The position numbers and the translations under genes were made by a program. From Lota lota (Eukaryota > Chordata > Actinopteri > Gadiformes > Lotidae), in contig JACYXH010000043.1 in NCBI GenBank assembly GCA_026745465.1, positions 62,001 to 126,000 of the forward strand: DNA of 64,000 nt. The letters are read 5' to 3'. How positions within the stretch are numbered: the first letter of the stretch is position 1; each line of letters opens with the position of its first letter. The notes beneath the pieces were generated by a model that searched no databases, was not told the DNA's origin, and worked only from the letters and a program-made list of their open reading frames with translations. This document shows positions 32,784 through 43,662 of this stretch, one piece after another.

Positions 32784-32952
32784 CTATGCATTGCGCCATT
32801 GGCAGCTCAATGAAGGGATACATTCTGTGTCACGTCCACAAATTGTTAGTTCTATTCATTACCACACTTTGGTCACTTTACCATCTAACTATTTTGACTT
32901 ACCAGCATGTGGTATTGCGAAGAAAAATAAGGAGCAGAGTAAAACAGTGTAG

Positions 32953-33002
32953 GCACATACATACATACATACATACATACATACAAAACACACACACACA
33001 CA
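32953..33002 (+). repeat. (CATA)n(CA)n microsatellite of 5S spacer
   Basis: About eight ACAT tetramers followed by ACACAC. It is positionally equivalent to (AG)n(CA)n at 5652-5782 and 11301-11340 but lacks TC/AG repeats. Confidence 0.9.
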
Positions 33003-33473
33003 AAGTCTTAAAGTTATTGAATTAATTCCTGTCTCACAATATTCGGCTGCGCAACGCACCAGCACAGAGCGTGGATTTTTGTAATAATTTTTTTTTGAAG
33101 CAAACAAACCATCTTTTGAAACAATTGTAACAACCACGGGCCACTTCAAATGTAAAAAGAAATTATCACAGTGAGCCGGATCACATGCTTCTTTTTTCTG
33201 TTCTGTTGTAGGCCTATAGTCTTTATCTGTCCACAAACAAGCACGTCAAATGTAGCCTGCACATTGTGCATGCTCTCAATGTACAAACGATTTCGTTTGG
33301 TGAAAATGACGATGGAACTCGATGAGGACCTGACACTGAAATGATAGCTTAATGCTGGCGGAATGAAATGATTCAGACTGAATCAATTACTGCCGTCTAC
33401 ATTGAAGTAATCCTTCTTTTCTAAAAGTGTAACGTGGGATGTGAGCAACGTTCTCACTATATATGTCCTACTC

Positions 33474-33480
33474 TATAAAA
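33474..33480 (+). promoter_or_regulatory. TATA-like box of 5S gene, unit 4
   Basis: TATAAAA starting 31 nt upstream of the 5S start at 33505, as in unit 1. Confidence 0.75.
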
Positions 33481-33504
33481 GCAAGTTTGGCGCAATCAAA
33501 AATT

Positions 33505-33535
33505 GCTTACGGCCATACCACCCTGAGCACGCCTA
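33505..33535 (+). rRNA. 5S rRNA 5' fragment (nt 1-31)
   Basis: GCTTACGGCCATACC...GCAC then GCCTA for GCCCG (a CpG-type change on both strands), broken at the same nucleotide as 11899 by LINE copy E. Confidence 0.92.
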
Positions 33536-33652
33536 TTGGTTGAACCAGGAAGTGAGTGAGCAGACTGCAAGCAGAGCACACGGTCGTTTTGAGGATTGTT
33601 TTTGTTGAGTGTGTGTGTAAGAGAAGAGAGTTTGTAGAGTGTTTTTGTTTTC

Positions 33653-33678
33653 CCCCCTACAGCTTTGCTGTTAGGGGG
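33653..33678 (+). other. Conserved 5' UTR hairpin, copy E
   Basis: CCCCC-T-ACAGC / loop TTT / GCTGT-T-AGGGGG. Relative to copy B (12052-12077) the A:T pair has become T:A and a G:T wobble has become A:T, so pairing is maintained. Confidence 0.55.
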
Positions 33679-33719
33679 ATCATTTATTCTATATTAGTGT
33701 TATTTTACGGACGGACGAC

Positions 33720-34797
33720 ATGGCAAACGAAATCGGAATGGGGAAACGGCATGAGAAAAAGAACAATGGACAAGCTGCGAAAATGTATGGACGTAAACTG
33801 ACAGTGGCGGTGGAGTTTGAAGGACCAGACATAATTACCATGCTGGAGATGCTGAAGAAAGTAAAAGATTAATGTGGAATTGTGGTAGGCTGCAGGTATA
33901 AGACGCCAACGAGGTACGAGCTTACAATGAAGAAAAAGAGGGGAAAAGGAAGTTGATGGATGGGCTGAAGATATAGAGCAGTGGAATTATGGCAAGAAAA
34001 ATTTATAGTAACGAACTTGTCTTTTATTTCCTTGCCGATATATATTGAGGACATGGAGATAGTTAAAAAGCTGGAGGAATGGGGGGTAAAACCGATTTCT
34101 CCTATCAAAAGGAAAATGTGGGCTGGAACTGACGTTGCGGAAGGAACCAGATTTTTTAAAGTACAGTCCAACGAAACCGTCAAATCACTACCATTCTCTA
34201 CGATATTTGATACACTCGAAGGCGCAGAGCATTTTAGAGTGATACATGACCGCCAAGTTAAAGTGTGTCTGTAGCAATGTCCACTACTACACGCCACCTA
34301 GGTGGCTTTTCTCACTCCACCTAGGTGACTTTCCTCGGGCTCCTCCAAACGAATGGACACAGGGTGGTGATGTTGAAAATCCGGTTTATTGTAATGGTTG
34401 CATATAATGAGGCATGCAGCTGGTGATCCATGCTGCCATGCCGGACAGCTCTCTTCTCGAGTGTGTGTGGTGATGGCTGGTTTAACCTGTGCACACCAAT
34501 TGCTCAATGTGAAACAGGTGTGCAGCCTCACCCAGCTCCAGACTCCAATCAGTCTGACTCGGACCAGGTGAGGCTGCTTAAACCAGCCATCATCCACACA
34601 CACTCCCACAGTGTCGATTGTGCATTCAGCCGGGGCATGTGCTGCGTGAATGCCCGGAGTTTAAATGCCACAAGTGCGGCGAACAGGGACGTTGCAGGCG
34701 AGAATGTAAAATGGACAACACCAGATGCACTGCGTGGCACTAAAAATGGATGTTTTGTAAATGTGACCTGCCCGAGCCAACAGTAGACGCATAAGAA
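33720..34797 (+). pseudogene. ORF1 of LINE copy E, split by solo LTR
   Basis: ATG at 33720 (MANEIGMGKRHEKKN). The frame is closed by TAA 33870-33872 and broken again near 33945. The RRM-like block (ISLPIYIEDMEIVKKLEEWGVKPISPIKRK) runs to 34274. The LTR at 34270-34610 separates it from the zinc knuckles (RLCIQPGHVLREC, CHKCGEQGRCRREC at about 34613-34705). A further TAA lies at 34741. Clearly dead. Confidence 0.82.
34270..34610 (-). mobile_element. Solo LTR (family S) with GTGTC duplication
   Basis: 341 bp, plus strand TGTAGCAATG...CTCCCACA, flanked by GTGTC at 34265-34269 and 34611-34615. The minus strand holds AATAAA, so transcription would run leftward. Removing it restores uninterrupted ORF1 similarity, which confirms a 5-bp duplication and a solo LTR. 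Confidence 0.9.
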
Positions 34798-35465
34798 GAG
34801 GACATTGTTTTATCAGAAGTGAAACAAAGTCGCATTGATTTGTGTTTAGCGAAGCAAGAATGTGTACAATACATAAAAAACATGATACAACTTTACTAAA
34901 CTTAGTGATCACGCTATTATGAGGTTTGAATTAAACCTAGAAATGGAAGGAAGGGGTGGAGGGTTTTGGTGCCTCAATTCTAGCTTACTAAAAGAGAAAG
35001 CATACATGAGCAAAATTATAGTGTTATTGCAGAGTTGGGGGAATAACAAATTATTAAAAGACAATGCATGCACAATGCAATGGTGGGAATTTTTGAAAGC
35101 AAAAATAAACGCTTTAAGTATTAGATATTCTAAACAAAGGAAATGGGAAATGAATAAGGAGGTCAACGTTTTAAAAAAAAATGACTAAAGGAGCTAAAGA
35201 AAATTTAAGAAGACCCCAATCATAATGTGGACGAGTATGTTAAGGTTAAAAATGAGTAAGGGAAACATTAAAGAGAAAAATGTAGGGGGGCAATTATTCG
35301 GAGTAGGGCGTTGTATGCCATGGAAGGAGAGAAATGTACTTCATTTTTCCTGGGACTAGAGAAGAAAAAACAGAAGAAAGCATTTATTAGTTAAATAATA
35401 TATAGCAAAGGAGAAACAGTCACAGACTATGTTAAAGTACTGGAGGCAGTACATGATTACTACTT
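34798..35465 (+). pseudogene. ORF2 fragment of LINE copy E
   Basis: Encodes KQSRIDLCLAKQE, SDHAIMRFELN, GGGFWCLNSSLLKE, the linker to GAIIRSRALYAMEGEKCTSFFLGLEKKKQ and VKVLEAVHDYY, with stops near 35186 and 35393. Endonuclease catalytic motifs upstream of SRIDL are deleted and the RT is absent because the copy ends at the inversion junction. Confidence 0.8.
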
Positions 35466-37257
35466 ACAATCACTCCCCTCTCTATGTCCCATTCCCACTC
35501 ATGCACACAATCAATTATAGCTTGATTTGTTAAAAACCCTGGTATCAATTCATATATGTAATCTTTTATCTGTCTCAGTCCAGCATAGTAAAAATCTTTG
35601 TGGTACAGCTCCTTCCCTTCACATGTTACTTTTGGGTTAAAAAACACTGGCTGGTTTTTCACTAATGTGCTTGTTTTACATTCATACACCACTTCTAACA
35701 CACTACCCCATGCTTCAAAAACTTCTCTGTTGAAGTATGGGATGTTTTCTGTCAGTCTTTTTGAACTTCATCATTAAACCACTATCCCCACACCCTCCGC
35801 ATTTATTCAACCACTCTTTAAAAAAATATATCCAACCATACCTCTCTTCATCAAACAAATACTTTTTAATGACCTTCATTCTGATAGCCTTTTTCCTCAC
35901 CTTTAAATCAATTAATTTTAATCCCCCCTCCTTTATTCCCGCTATAAGAGTTTGTTGTGCTATCCTTACTCCCTTCCCCTCCCATAGGAACAGTGACACC
36001 ACTCTGTTAATTTAATTTAGAACCTAATCTGGCAAATCCAAAATATTTAACACATACATAAACTTAGATAACAACATATTTGTTATAATAACCTTACCTT
36101 TTAATTTTAACCCTCTGCTTCCAACAGTTAAGTACCTGTTTTACTTTATTTAAAACCCCTGTCCATGTTAAGTCTCTCGCTTCCTTCTCTTTCTTACCTA
36201 TATATATCCCCAGGATTTTGATGTTTATCATTTGCCACCTTGAAAGGAATTCCCTCTATCACTTCATTACCTCCACCTATATACATAATTTCGGATTTTT
36301 CTGTGTTAATCTTGGCTCCAGCTGCCTTTCCATAACACTCCAAGTGTTCCATAATTACCTTCACACTTCCTCCATCCTTCACTGTAACAGTTGTGTTATC
36401 TGCATATTGATGTATTTTGCTTTCATACCCTCCTGGGGTTTGTATCCCCTTTACCCTAATGTCACCCTTTATAAGTGTGGCCAGAGGTTCTACCGATATG
36501 GTGTAAAGCATCGCTGAAAGCGGACAACCTTGCCTCACTGATATCTCTAAGTGAGATAACCCTCTAAGAGATCCATTCAGTTTAACACAACTCTTAGCAT
36601 TAGCATATAGCAATTTTATCCATCCAATTATATTTTGCCCAAAATTAAACTTTTCCATCGTTTTGAATAAAAAATCATGTTCAACTCTATCAAAAGCTTT
36701 GTTTAAATCAAGACTGATTAAAATACCTCCCTCCTCCTTTATATGCTGCACTGTATCCCTCACAGTACATAATGTTTCTGTTATATCCCTCCCAGGTACA
36801 CTATATGCCTGGGTAGGCCCTATTATGCTCCCTAACACGCTTTTAATCCTCCCTTCCAAAACCTTTGCTAGGATCTTGTAATCCACATTTTGTAATGTAA
36901 TTGGTCTGTAATTTTCTAGGTTTAAGTTGTCCCCTTTATTTTTGTAAATTATTGTAATTACTCCTGTTGCCATCGAATCTGGTACCTTTCCCTTTTCTTT
37001 TCTTTTCTTTCATTTCTTTAAACCCTTTCCATTAATTAGTTCAGGTATATATGTTCTTATTTGTTTCCTCTTTTCTAAACCTAGGAAGTACGACGTGCAC
37101 TTTTCTCCCTCCATGGCATTAATTGCGCTGCTCTTTATTATCGCCCCCATACATTTCTCTTTTTCATATTTATCAATATCATTTTTTATCTTTATATACT
37201 CTGTATTATAGCCTGGATCACTCCCTATTTTCTTTAGTTCTACATCTAGTTTATCCT

Positions 37258-37632
37258 TGTCACGGTTTCGGCCGAGGCGGCCCCTCCCCCTTGTTCGGGC
37301 AGGTTTCGGCGGTCGTCGTCTCCGGAGTACTAGGTGCTACCGCTCTATGTTTCTTGTTTGATTGTTTTTGTCTGTCTGTCACACCTGTTTTGTGTTATGT
37401 CTTAATTAGCACCCTATTTAGTTTCCTTGTTGTTAGTTAGGTGTTGTGTGTAATTGTCCCATGTCATGTTGCTGCGCTACATTTATTTTGATGCGCTATT
37501 TTGTGCTTTCCTCCTCGTTGGTTGTTCAGGAGTTGATTACGCACTTGTTTCCAGTAAAGTATATTTTGTTGGACTTTACTTTTGTCTCCTGCGCATGATT
37601 CTACACCACACCTACCTTAGCAACCCGTGACA
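37258..37632 (+). repeat. 5' LTR of gypsy element
   Basis: 375 bp. It differs from the 3' LTR by a short CGT-type duplication near 37318, a 13-bp extra segment (GATGCGCTATTTT) near 37490, and a few substitutions. Confidence 0.93.
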
Positions 37633-37649
37633 GAATTACACACCACGTT

Positions 37650-40600
37650 ATGGAATCAGCAGGAGCACCCACCGACATCGTGGAGGAGCGTTTTCGCGGT
37701 CAAGAGGATCGTATTAACCAAATCGGACACGCCTTGGACCGCGTATTGAACACCCTCCATCGATGGGAAACCAGCGGGGTACCCACACCTCCACCTATCG
37801 CACCATCACCAGCGGACAGCCCGCCCGTCCGACTACCGGAACCCAGTGGGATTCGGCTCGCGCTCCCGAGGGCGTACGACGGCACCGCTGCCGGGTGTCA
37901 AGAGTTCATCTTACAAGTGGAACTCTACCTTGCCACCATACACCCGGCGCCCTCGGGATACGAGAGCGTTTCCGCCCTCATCTCCTGTCTCACCGGCAAG
38001 GCGTTGGAGTGGGCCAACGCTGAATGGAGGGGAATAGACGCCGCCACAGTCACCTATGCGGAGTTCTCCCGCCGCTTCCGTGCTGTCTTCGACCATCCAC
38101 CAGAGGGGAAGGCGGCGGGGGAGCGTCTATTCCACCTCCGACAGGGGATGAGGAGCACTCATGAGTTTGCGTTGGAGTTCCGGACTCTAGCGGCCGACGC
38201 AGGTTGGAATGAGAGGGCCCTCATAGACCACTTCAGATGTAGCCTTCGGGAGGACGTCCGCAGAGAGTTAGCGTGCAGGGATACTACACTAACATTTGAC
38301 CAGCTGGTGGACATGGCCATTCGGCTGGACACCCTGCTCGCGACCCGCGGACGTTCCAGAGGGGGGTTTCCCATTCCACCCTCCAGCGCTTCTGAGCAGA
38401 GCCCGATGGAGCTTGGAGTTGCTGACGCTAGAGGGAAGAGAGGAGGGAACCCGAGGGGGGCAGTCTCCTGCACCAACTGTGGCCGCGGAGGACACACCAC
38501 GGCTAGGTGCTGGGGAGGGTCCCCTGGTAAGGTAGATGGCAGGTCACACATTGGGGAGTCCTCCCAGGTGAGTAGGCGCCCTACTTACCCAGAGCTTTCT
38601 GTCGTCCACATTAAATTACCTGTTTGTTTTCCACAGGTTGCACCTCGTTCCCAGCATAAGGCGCTAGTCGATTCAGGCGCAGCTGGGAATTTTGTAGATC
38701 GTAATTTCTGTGTTAAGTTAGGGATTCCTCTCCTTCCAGTCGATAAACCCTTCCCTGTACATGCCTTAGATAGTCGTCCGTTAGGATCTGGGTTAATTAG
38801 GAAGGTCACGGCGCCACTTAGGATGATGACGCAGGGGGGTCATGAGGAGACGATTCAACTCTATCTGATCGACTCTCCTGCGTATCCGGTGGTACTGGGG
38901 CTTCCCTGGTTGATTACCCATGATCCTACGATTTCTTGGCGAGAGAAAGCTCTTACAGGGTGGTCTGCTCAGTGTGAGGGGCTATGTCTGGGTGTTTCCG
39001 TAGGGGCGACCTCGGTGGAGAGCCCGAACCAGATGCCAGCACTGCACATTCCCCTTGAGTATGAGGATTTGGCACTCGTGTTTAGTAAGACCAGAGCGGC
39101 AAGGTTGCCACCTCATAGACAGGGGGATTGTGCGATAGACCTCCAGACAGGAGCTGCGCTCCCGCGGAGCCATGTGTATCCTTTGTCACAGGAGGAGAAA
39201 AGGGCAATGGAGACGTACATTGCCGAGTCTCTGAGACAGGGATACTTACGGCCCTCCACTTCTCCCGCGTCCTCGAGCTTCTTTTTTGTGAAGAAAAAGG
39301 ATGGAGGTTTGCGTCCGTGTATTGATTACCGCGGTCTCAATCAGGTGACTGTGAAATATAGTTATCCGCTCCCGCTGATTGCGACCATGACGGAGTCATT
39401 ACACGGGGCACGGTTTTTCACAAAATTGGACCTCAGGAGCGCATATAACTTGGTGCGCATTAGGGAGGGCGATGAGTGGAAGACAGCATTTAGTACTACC
39501 TCCGGCCATTACGAGTATCTCGTCATGCCATATGGGTTAATGAATGCTCCATCAGTCTTCCAATCGTTTGTGAAAGAGATTTTCCGGGACATGCAGGCGC
39601 AGGGAGTAGTGGTGTACATAGATGATATCCTTGTGTACAGTTCTACTCGGGCCGAGCATGTAGCCCTGGTGCGCAGGGTATTGAGGAGACTGTTGGAGCA
39701 TGACCTGTATGTCAAAGCCGAGAAATGTCTGTTCTTTCAGGAGTCAGTCTCCTTTTTGGGTTACCAGTTGTCTGCGTCAGGGGTGAGAATGGAGGTGGAC
39801 CGAGTGTCCGCCGTGCGTAATTGGCAAACCCCAACTACGGTTAAGGAGGTGCAGCGGTTCTTGGGTTTTGCGAATTACTACCGAAGGTTTATCCGGGGTT
39901 TTGGACAGGTGGCAGCTCCCATAACGTCTCTTCTTAAGGGGGGTCCGGTGCGCTTGCAATGGTCGGCTGAGGCGGACAGGGCTTTTGGGAGACTGAAGGA
40001 CCTGTTTACCTCGGCTCCGGTGCTAGCGCACCCGGATCCCACGTTACCTTTCCAAGTAGAGGTGGACGCGTCTGAGGTCGGTATCGGGGCAGTGCTTTCA
40101 CAACGGTCCGGCACACCACCTAAGCTCCGCCCCTATGCCTTTTATTCTAAGAAGCTCAGTCCGGCGGAGCGGAACTATGACATAGGGGACAGGGAGCTGT
40201 TAGCCGTAGTACAGGCCCTAAAGGTGTGGAGGCATTGGCTTGAGGGGGCTCAGCACCCTTTCCTCATTCAGACCGACCATCGTAACCTGGAATACATTCG
40301 GGCGGCTAGTAGACTGAATCCTCGCCAGGCTCGATGGACTATGTTTCTCGCCCGGTTTGTGTTCAAGATCACTTACATTCCTGGGTCCCAGAACGGGAAG
40401 GCAGATGCCCTGTCCCGGCGGTATGACACGGAAGAGAGGTGCGTGGAGCCCATTCCCATACTACCGGAGTCTTGTCTGGTGGCACCGGTGGTGTGGGAGG
40501 TCGATGCGGAGATCGAGCGGGCATTACGCACCGACCCTAGCCCTCCACAGTGTCCGGTGGGTCGGACGTACGTCCCGCTCGAGGTCCGGGATCGGCTGAT

Positions 40601-41918
40601 TTATTGGGCTCACACGTCCCCCTCCTCTGGACATCCAGGTATTGGCCGGACAGTGCACTGCCTTAGTACGAAGTACTGGTGGCCAACGTTAGCCAGGGAT
40701 GTGAGGGTTTATGTCTCCTCCTGCTCAGTATGTGCCCAGTGTAAGGCGCCCAGACATTTGCCCAGGGGTAAATTACAACCCCTGCCCGTTCCACAACGAC
40801 CCTGGTCCCACCTCTCGGTGGATTTTGTTACAGACCTTCCCCTCTCACAGGGGAATACTACCATCCTGGTCGTTGTGGATCGGTTCTCGAAGGCCTGTCG
40901 TCTCCTTCCCATGCCGGGTCTTCCTACTGCCCTACAGACCGCTGAGGCTCTATTTACTCACGTCTTCCGGCATTACGGGGTACCCGAGGATATAGTGTCC
41001 GATCGAGGCCCCCAGTTTACCTCCAGGGTCTGGAGAGCCTTTATGGAACGGTTGGGGGTCTCGGTGAGCCTTACCTCGGGTTACCACCCGGAGAGTAATG
41101 GGCAGGTCGAACGAGTCAACCAGGATGTGGGTAGGTTTCTGAGGTCATATTGTCAGGGCCGGCCGGAGGAGTGGGCGAGATATGTGCCCTGGGCCGAGAT
41201 GGCACAGAACTCTCTCCGCCACTCTTCCACGAGACTAACCCCTTTCCAGTGTGTGTTAGGGTACCAGCCGGTTCTGGCACCTTGGCATGAGAGCCAGATC
41301 GAGGCCCCTGCTGTGGATGAGTGGGTGCGGCGCTCGGAGGAGACGTGGAACGCTGCACACATCCATCTGCAGCGAGCCATCCGTCAACAGAAGACGAGCG
41401 CCGACCTACACCGCAGTGAGGGGCCAGTGTACGCACCTGGAGATCGAGTCTGGCTCTCAACCAGAAATCTACCCCTCCGCCTGCCCTGCCGGAAGCTGGG
41501 TCGGCGGTTTGTGGGGCCTTTTAAAGTCCTGAGGAGATTGAACGAGGTGTGTTACAGGTTACAACTGCCCATTGATTACAAGAATATTAACCCCTCGTTC
41601 CATGTGTCTCTCCTCAGGCCGGTGGTAGCTGGTCCACTCCAGGACTTTGAGATTGAGGAGACTCCTCCGCCCCCGTTGGACATCGAGGGGGCTCCGGCGT
41701 ACTCTGTTCGTACCATCCTGGATTCGAGACGCCGGATGGGGGGTCTCCAATATCTCGTGGAGTGGGAGGGGCTGGGTGCCGAGGAGGGACATTCTGGATC
41801 CGTCCCTTCTGACCGAATTCCATCGTGGCCATCCTGGGCGCCCTGCTCCGCGTCCTCCGGGTCGTCCCCGAGGCCAGGGGCGGCGCACGGCTGGAGCCGC
41901 GCGTCAAGGGGGGGGTAC
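37650..41918 (+). pseudogene. Gag-Pol polyprotein of gypsy chromovirus, one frameshift in the chromodomain
   Basis: Starts at ATG 37650, 18 nt after the LTR. Gag occupies about residues 1-290, with knuckle [14 protein letters not shown] at 274-287. The protease DSG is at 341-343. Reverse transcriptase includes KLDLRSAYN and YIDD at 656-659; RNase H begins with DAS at 806. Integrase has an HHCC zinc finger about 988-1031 and DDE residues D1058, D1118 and E1154. A chromodomain start ([17 protein letters not shown]) lies near 1350. The frame is lost near 41772, where a small deletion moves the chromodomain end ([18 protein letters not shown]) into another frame; reading on in the original frame enters the 3' LTR by chance. 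Catalytic residues look intact. Confidence 0.93.
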
Positions 41919-42277
41919 TGTCACGGTTTCGGCCGAGGCGGCCCCTCCCCCTTGTTCGGGCAGGTTTCGGCCGTCGTCTCCGGAGTACTAGCTGCTACCG
42001 CTCTATGTTTCTTGTTTGATTGTTTTTGTCTGTCTGTCACACCTGTTTTGTGTTATGTCTTAATTAGCACCCTATTTAGTTTCCTTGTTGTTAGTTAGGT
42101 GTTGTGTGTAATTGTCCCATGTCATGTTGCTGCGCTACATTTATTTTGTGCTTTCCTCCTCGTTGGTTGTTCAGGAGTTGATTACGCACTTGTTTCCAGT
42201 AAAGTATATTTTGTTGGACTTTACTTTTGTCTCCTGCGCATGATTCTACACCACACCTACCTTAGCAACCCGTGACA
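41919..42277 (+). repeat. 3' LTR of gypsy element
   Basis: 359 bp, followed by the duplicated ATCCT. Confidence 0.93.
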
Positions 42278-42566
42278 ATCCTGCAAAAAATTCTCTTCTC
42301 TATTCCTTTTCCACTTTCTTTCTTTTGAGTATCTAATGCTTATATATATATATCTTTTGCTTTTCACCCTTTCCCACCATTCACAAGCATCGCTATTTAC
42401 TGACTCATTTTTCATTTCGTTTTTAATTAAAACCATGATTTTCCTTGTATATTCCTTTTCTTCCAACAGGCAAGTGTTGAGACACCACACTCCTCTATTT
42501 CATACCCACATTCACATCAAAGAGAATGGCAGCATGGTCGCTTAAGCTATTAAACTTATACCTCAT

Positions 42567-42893
42567 TGTAGCAAAGTCCCATACTACACGCCACCTAGGT
42601 GGCTTCCACTCCACCTAGGTGACTTTCCTCGGGCTCCTCCAAACGTATAGACACAGGGTGGTGATGTTGAACCGGTTTATTGTAAAGGTTGCATGGAATG
42701 AGGCATGCAAATGTTTATGCCATGCCGGAGAGCTCTCCCCTGAGTGTGTGTGGAGATGGCTGGTTTAACCTGTGCACACTGATTGCTCAATGTGCAACAG
42801 GTTTGCAGCCCCACCCAGCCCCAGAGTCCAATCAGTCTGACTCGGGCCAGGTGAGGCTGCTTAAACCAGCCACCATCCACACACACTCCCACA
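42567..42893 (-). mobile_element. Solo LTR (family S) with CTCAT duplication, right arm only
   Basis: 327 bp, plus strand TGTAGCAAAG...CTCCCACA, flanked by CTCAT at 42562-42566 and 42894-42898. The left arm has the single target (ATGAG at 27317-27321 on its strand), so this insertion postdates the arm duplication. Confidence 0.9.
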
Positions 42894-43133
42894 CTCATAT
42901 TTCTCACTAGGCTAATCATTTCTTTTTTAGCCAGGCATAAATCTATCCTACTTTGTCTCAGCTTATTCATCACAATTTGTCTCCTTGAAAATTCTTGTTT
43001 TCCTGAATGTCCATTTCTCCACAAACACCATGGAAATACACACGGACTGGTAGACAAACAAAATACTAAATAGCATAACGAAACAACCCGAAATAACAAA
43101 ACAATATTCAAACAATCGCTCTCCACCTGCAAA

Positions 43134-43236
43134 GTTAGGTGTAAGTTTATGTATGTTGCTTAAATTTTCACAAACGGTTGGTGGTCTAGATCAGGTCTAG
43201 GTCATTGGATGCATTGATGTCAAGTTGAAAAAGAAA
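43134..43236 (-). repeat. 5S spacer, unit 3', short piece
   Basis: Mirror of 27033-27120: spacer start next to the 5S fragment, broken where LINE D' sequence begins. Confidence 0.82.
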
Positions 43237-43330
43237 AAGCTTACAGCACGTGGTATTCCCAGGCGGTCTCCCATCCAAGTACTAACCAGGTCCGACCCTG
43301 CTTAGCTTCCGAGATCAGACGAGATCGGGC
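43237..43330 (-). rRNA. 5S rRNA 3' fragment (nt 27-120), minus strand
   Basis: 94 nt, mirror of 26939-27032, with an intact internal control region apart from single changes and a T-run terminator beyond 43237. The LINE C' tail abuts its nt 27 end at 43331. Confidence 0.93.
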
Positions 43331-43662
43331 TTTCTTTTTTTTTATAATCAAAAATATTCAGATTTTATATACAAACATTAAATAATCAGCAAGAAAGACA
43401 GATGAGGTAACCTGTCTTCCTCAAAACAATCATACATTAATACCCACAAAAAATTATATTGAAGGAAATTAAACACAGAAATCCAGGTATACAATAAAAA
43501 TAAACATTAAAATCAACATGGTAACAATAAGTTACCCTACCAACTAAAGTCTAAACATCAAGATCAAATATACATTTCCCATCATCCATTACAGAAATGA
43601 ACTTACATCCTTCAATAAAGCTTTCAAACTCCACCTTTTCATATTTATAAATCAAGATTTAT

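Larger units (their letters stand above)
32784..33504 (+). repeat. 5S spacer, unit 4, distal part (no LINE in the microsatellite)
   Basis: Continues the spacer to the next 5S start. At the place where unit 1 carries the Kibi-like LINE, this unit reads (CATA)n then (CA)n (32953-33002) and goes on without a break, giving the empty spacer structure. Confidence 0.87.
33536..35465 (+). mobile_element. 5S-targeted Tx1-clade LINE, copy E, internally deleted and cut at the central junction
   Basis: Starts with the same TTGGTT(T)GAACCAGGAAG 5' end as copy B. It holds ORF1 split by a solo LTR, then jumps at about 34797 from the ORF1 knuckles to the end of the endonuclease. At about 35465 it is joined head-to-head to minus-strand LINE D' sequence. 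It lies in the centre with no mirror partner. Confidence 0.84.
37258..42277 (+). mobile_element. Full-length Ty3/gypsy chromovirus, right arm only
   Basis: 5,020 bp. LTRs are 37258-37632 and 41919-42277 (TGTCACGG...CGTGACA), with 5-bp duplication ATCCT at 37253-37257 and 42278-42282, and a G-rich purine tract (AAGGGGGGGG) before the 3' LTR. One long Gag-Pol frame is nearly intact. The LTRs are almost identical apart from short indels, so the insertion is young. The left arm has the empty site near 27602. Confidence 0.95.
35470..43027 (-). pseudogene. ORF2 of LINE copy D', in pieces
   Basis: Read leftward: EFSRRQIVMNKLRQSRIDLCLAKKE (about 43010-42935), solo LTR, LSDHA and WCLNTCLLEEKEY (42490-42380), gypsy insertion, then CMGAII (about 37145). 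The reverse transcriptase lies at 36973-36194 (NYRPITLQN, LDLNKAFDRVEHDF, RQGCPLSA, and active-site box YADN at 36406-36395). Thumb/C-terminal pieces are at 36002-35715 and 35701-35470. The last catalytic Asp is replaced by Asn and several frames are broken, so it is inactive. Confidence 0.83.
35466..43133 (-). mobile_element. LINE copy D' (5S-targeted Tx1 family), with gypsy and solo LTR inside
   Basis: Minus-strand LINE beginning next to spacer at 43133 and running to the central junction near 35465. It is interrupted by a solo LTR (42567-42893) and a full-length gypsy element (37258-42277). The outer part (37144-43133) pairs with 27121-27735; the inner part is unique. The 3' end and its 5S junction are missing. 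Confidence 0.84.

Noticed and set aside
41772..42098. Reading the gypsy polyprotein frame on into the 3' LTR as a genuine C-terminus
   Set aside because: The expected chromodomain end continues in a different frame; the extension crosses the polypurine tract and LTR start and is a by-product of the frameshift.
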